Assembly (NCBI GenBank): GCA_016212515.1
Contig: JACRFZ010000084.1
Coordinates: 1 to 64,000, forward strand
DNA length: 64,000 nt
Reading direction: 5' to 3'
DNA from: Candidatus Melainabacteria bacterium
GTDB taxonomy: Bacteria; Cyanobacteriota; Vampirovibrionia; Obscuribacterales; Obscuribacteraceae
A program made the position numbers and the translations under genes. Shown here in pieces: positions 62,064-64,000 of the stretch (positions are counted from its first letter, which is position 1; the number at the start of each line of letters is the position of its first letter). The notes beneath the pieces were generated by a model that was not told where the DNA came from, searched no databases, and saw nothing but the letters and a program-made list of their open reading frames with translations.

Positions 62064-64000
62064 CTACTTGAGCTTCAGGCGACCACTCTTCAAGGCTTGT
62101 TGCAAGTAAACATCGTCCGGCTCCGGCACAAAACTTTTAAAGTACACCGTGACCTTAGGACAAGTCACAAGCAAGGTCTTCACGGAATCAGCACGGGCAT
62201 CGCTCTGACCAAGATAAACCTCACGAAGCGAGCGAAGCTGGCCCAGTTGCTTGAACAATTCGGGGGTTATGCCATTGCAACCATTCAAAGAGAGTGATTC
62301 CAACCGCGACAACTTACCAAGCTTAGAGAGCGCATAAGTGCTGATATCAACTCTTCTAATTCGCAGCCACTGCAAAGACTTACACTGAGCAAGAGCATCC
62401 AACCATCCCTGCCCGAGATTATCTTTATCAGGCTCGATGATCAATCCTTTCAGACCATCCACAGGCAAAATATTGTTTAGATCTGTCTGACTGAATCCAA
62501 GTCCCGAGATCTCAAAATATCCAGGCTTTTTCAAATCCTTAAAACCGAGCAAGCCCCGCGAAGTTATACTCGAACAGTTCTGCAAGGTAATATCTTGCAG
62601 ACCGGGGCTTTTGCATAGCTGCCTGAATTGATCATCGGTGAGATCATCCAGACAACGCAAAGCCAAGGAATGAAGCCGACAACTGCTGAGCTTTTCAATT
62701 ACACTCTTATCGGTCCAGGTACATTCTTTCACTTCGATATTTGCGATATCCGCACCAGAGCGTTTCAGCTCATCGATTCCCTCAGGTAAAAGAACAAGAC
62801 CGGAGAACTTAAAATAGTCGTTGCTTGCCTGCTTTCGATAACGCTCTATCAACCTCAAAACCTGAACCCTGTCCGCCTTGTGAATAGCTGTCAGTGAATC
62901 CAGTGAGTCATTGGAATTGCCGGCAACTGCAAGGGAGACGCCTTGACCGCCGCTGTCAGAGGATTTAACGACTTCTGATTTTCCTTTTTCATGGGCGCCC
63001 GGGGCACCAGTCAAGCCTGGTCTAAAACCAACCAGTGCCAGAATGCCGACCAGAACAATGAGAATGACCGCCACCAGAACCAGTTTAGCGATAGCAGACT
63101 TAATCTCTACAGTAAGCGATCCGGTAGCAGCAATACTTTCGTCCGCCTCGGCGGTAACTGACCCCTTCAGACTCCGCCCAGCCGAGCCTGCTTCCACAGA
63201 CGGTCCCAGGGTGCGAATTACTTCCAGACTGAGCCGACACTCTTGCGCAGAACTTGGTCTGTCAGCCGGGTCCTTCGATAGCATAGACGCAAGCAAGTCG
63301 GTCAGGCGCATCCCCGGTGAGGCACCGCCGGCAGTGCGGGCGGGAACCACAGGCTCCTCATTGACATGCTTGAAGACAGTCTCCATTGAGTTCGCCCCCC
63401 GGAAAGGCGGGGCACCGAACAGCATTTCGAAGAGCACACAGCCGAGAGAATAGAGGTCGGTTCGCTCATCGACGGCACGGCCAAGGGCCTGCTCCGGGCT
63501 CATATACAAGGGACTGCCAAAGACTTCACCTGTTGAAGTCAGACTCTGCCCTTCTCGTCCTCCCGCACCAGTGGCTGCCTTGGCTATGCCAAAGTCGAGA
63601 ATTTTCAACTCCAGGTTAGGATAAGCGCCTCTGAGGATCAAATTGCCTGGCTTTATGTCCCGGTGAATAACCCCGGCTCGATGAGCGCACTCCAGACCGG
63701 CCAGGCATTGCTCAAATATCAAAAGACTCTCTTCCAACGAGAGTTGCCGCAATTTAAGTATCTGAGAAAGAGTCTGCCCCTCGATGTACTCCATGGCCAG
63801 ATACGGCAGCCCGGCCCCATCAAAACCAAAATCATAGACAGTGACAAGATTCTTATGCTGCAGCTTGCTCAACACCTGCGCCTCTTGCTGGAAACGCAGT
63901 TTTTCCCTCTCTGAAACAGACTCGACTAATAGTCGTTTGACGGCGACGGTTTTATCAAGCAAGCGATGTCTGCATTTGAAAACACCGCCCATGCCGCCCA
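62064..64000 (-). CDS. Transmembrane Ser/Thr protein kinase with LRR sensor (5' end outside window)
   Basis: The frame runs off the window end; the ATG at 63992 lies inside the glycine loop (GGMGGVFKCRHRLLDK), so the true N terminus is missing. Kinase motifs: VAVKRLLVE, MEYIEGQTLSQIL, VIHRDIKPGNLILRG, LDFGIAKA and GSPLYMSPEQALGRA. A membrane segment (AIAKLVLVAVILIVLVGILA, about residue 305 of the visible part) precedes an outer LRR region (for example SRLESLSLNGCNGITPELF, LGQLRSLREVYLGQSDARAD). The LRR type matches the free secreted LRR proteins at 22765 and 33809. Probable receptor kinase. Confidence 0.92.
   Translation of the reverse strand, partial: GGMGGVFKCRHRLLDKTVAVKRLLVESVSEREKLRFQQEAQVLSKLQHKNLVTVYDFGFDGAGLPYLAMEYIEGQTLSQILKLRQLSLEESLLIFEQCLAGLECAHRAGVIHRDIKPGNLILRGAYPNLELKILDFGIAKAATGAGGREGQSLTSTGEVFGSPLYMSPEQALGRAVDERTDLYSLGCVLFEMLFGAPPFRGANSMETVFKHVNEEPVVPARTAGGASPGMRLTDLLASMLSKDPADRPSSAQECRLSLEVIRTLGPSVEAGSAGRSLKGSVTAEADESIAATGSLTVEIKSAIAKLVLVAVILIVLVGILALVGFRPGLTGAPGAHEKGKSEVVKSSDSGGQGVSLAVAGNSNDSLDSLTAIHKADRVQVLRLIERYRKQASNDYFKFSGLVLLPEGIDELKRSGADIANIEVKECTWTDKSVIEKLSSCRLHSLALRCLDDLTDDQFRQLCKSPGLQDITLQNCSSITSRGLLGFKDLKKPGYFEISGLGFSQTDLNNILPVDGLKGLIIEPDKDNLGQGWLDALAQCKSLQWLRIRRVDISTYALSKLGKLSRLESLSLNGCNGITPELFKQLGQLRSLREVYLGQSDARADSVKTLLVTCPKVTVYFKSFVPEPDDVYLQQALKSGRLKLK

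Noticed and set aside
1-64000. HIP1 (GCGATCGC) repeats expected of many cyanobacteria
   Set aside because: I saw no abundant copies, so it does not support a photosynthetic cyanobacterium.

Overview
The window looks like bacterial chromosome from a non-photosynthetic relative of the Cyanobacteria, most like the Obscuribacterales (Melainabacteria/Vampirovibrionia). This is inferred from gene content: many secreted TPR and leucine-rich-repeat proteins, receptor-like Ser/Thr kinases, a secreted TPR-metacaspase, a BamE-like protein, no photosynthesis genes, and moderate GC. No 16S gene or database search backs it, so the placement is tentative. Coding density is high, with about 50 protein genes. 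I found no tRNA, rRNA, CRISPR array, prophage or complete insertion sequence. Many genes appear to start with TTG or GTG, and one probably with CTG.

Layout. 1-5.1 kb: a duplicated-domain protein, a histidine kinase diverging from an OmpR-type regulator, a secreted protein and a DUF389 membrane protein. 5.1-15 kb: a trehalose/alpha-glucan island. The leftward run is otsA, a glycogen-debranching-like enzyme, a GT4 glycosyltransferase, otsB and DUF389. A two-component system runs rightward, followed by a trehalase-like hydrolase. The otsA/regulator spacer holds two copies of a CTTTCA-N5-CTTTCA direct repeat, the kind of site an OmpR-family regulator binds. 15-25 kb: an SDR, TPR proteins, a universal stress protein, an MFS transporter, a peptidoglycan hydrolase-like protein, an LRR protein, an amidohydrolase and a candidate structured RNA.

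25.5-35 kb: a BamE-like protein, then an unusual protein made of the two ends of an IS1595-type transposase around a DprA-like winged helix. An atypical SDR, a TPR-lipase fusion, a cation/Ca2+ exchanger, a TPR protein and an LRR protein follow. 35-48 kb: a repeat-rich secreted protein, mnmG, a CYCGC-motif protein, an M48 protease with a strong terminator, a repeat-rich secreted protein, a DUF1573-dihaem cytochrome c fusion, a degenerate DCC protein, a MurF-like protein without its P-loop, and pyrB with a near-consensus, apparently leaderless promoter. 48-64 kb: a small ATPase, a serine beta-lactamase-like hydrolase, the TPR-metacaspase, a methyltransferase, a 1295-residue VIT/vWA membrane protein, an SPFH protein and two large receptor-like Ser/Thr kinases with HEAT and LRR sensor parts. 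The second kinase is cut by the window end.

Two themes stand out. First, a palindrome with core AACCGTTAACGGTT occurs four times: twice between genes and twice in frame inside the metacaspase gene. Second, short tandem repeats have expanded in many envelope-protein genes, often in linkers or just before the signal peptide. The most promising leads are the transposase-derived protein, the palindrome family and the regulator-trehalose locus.
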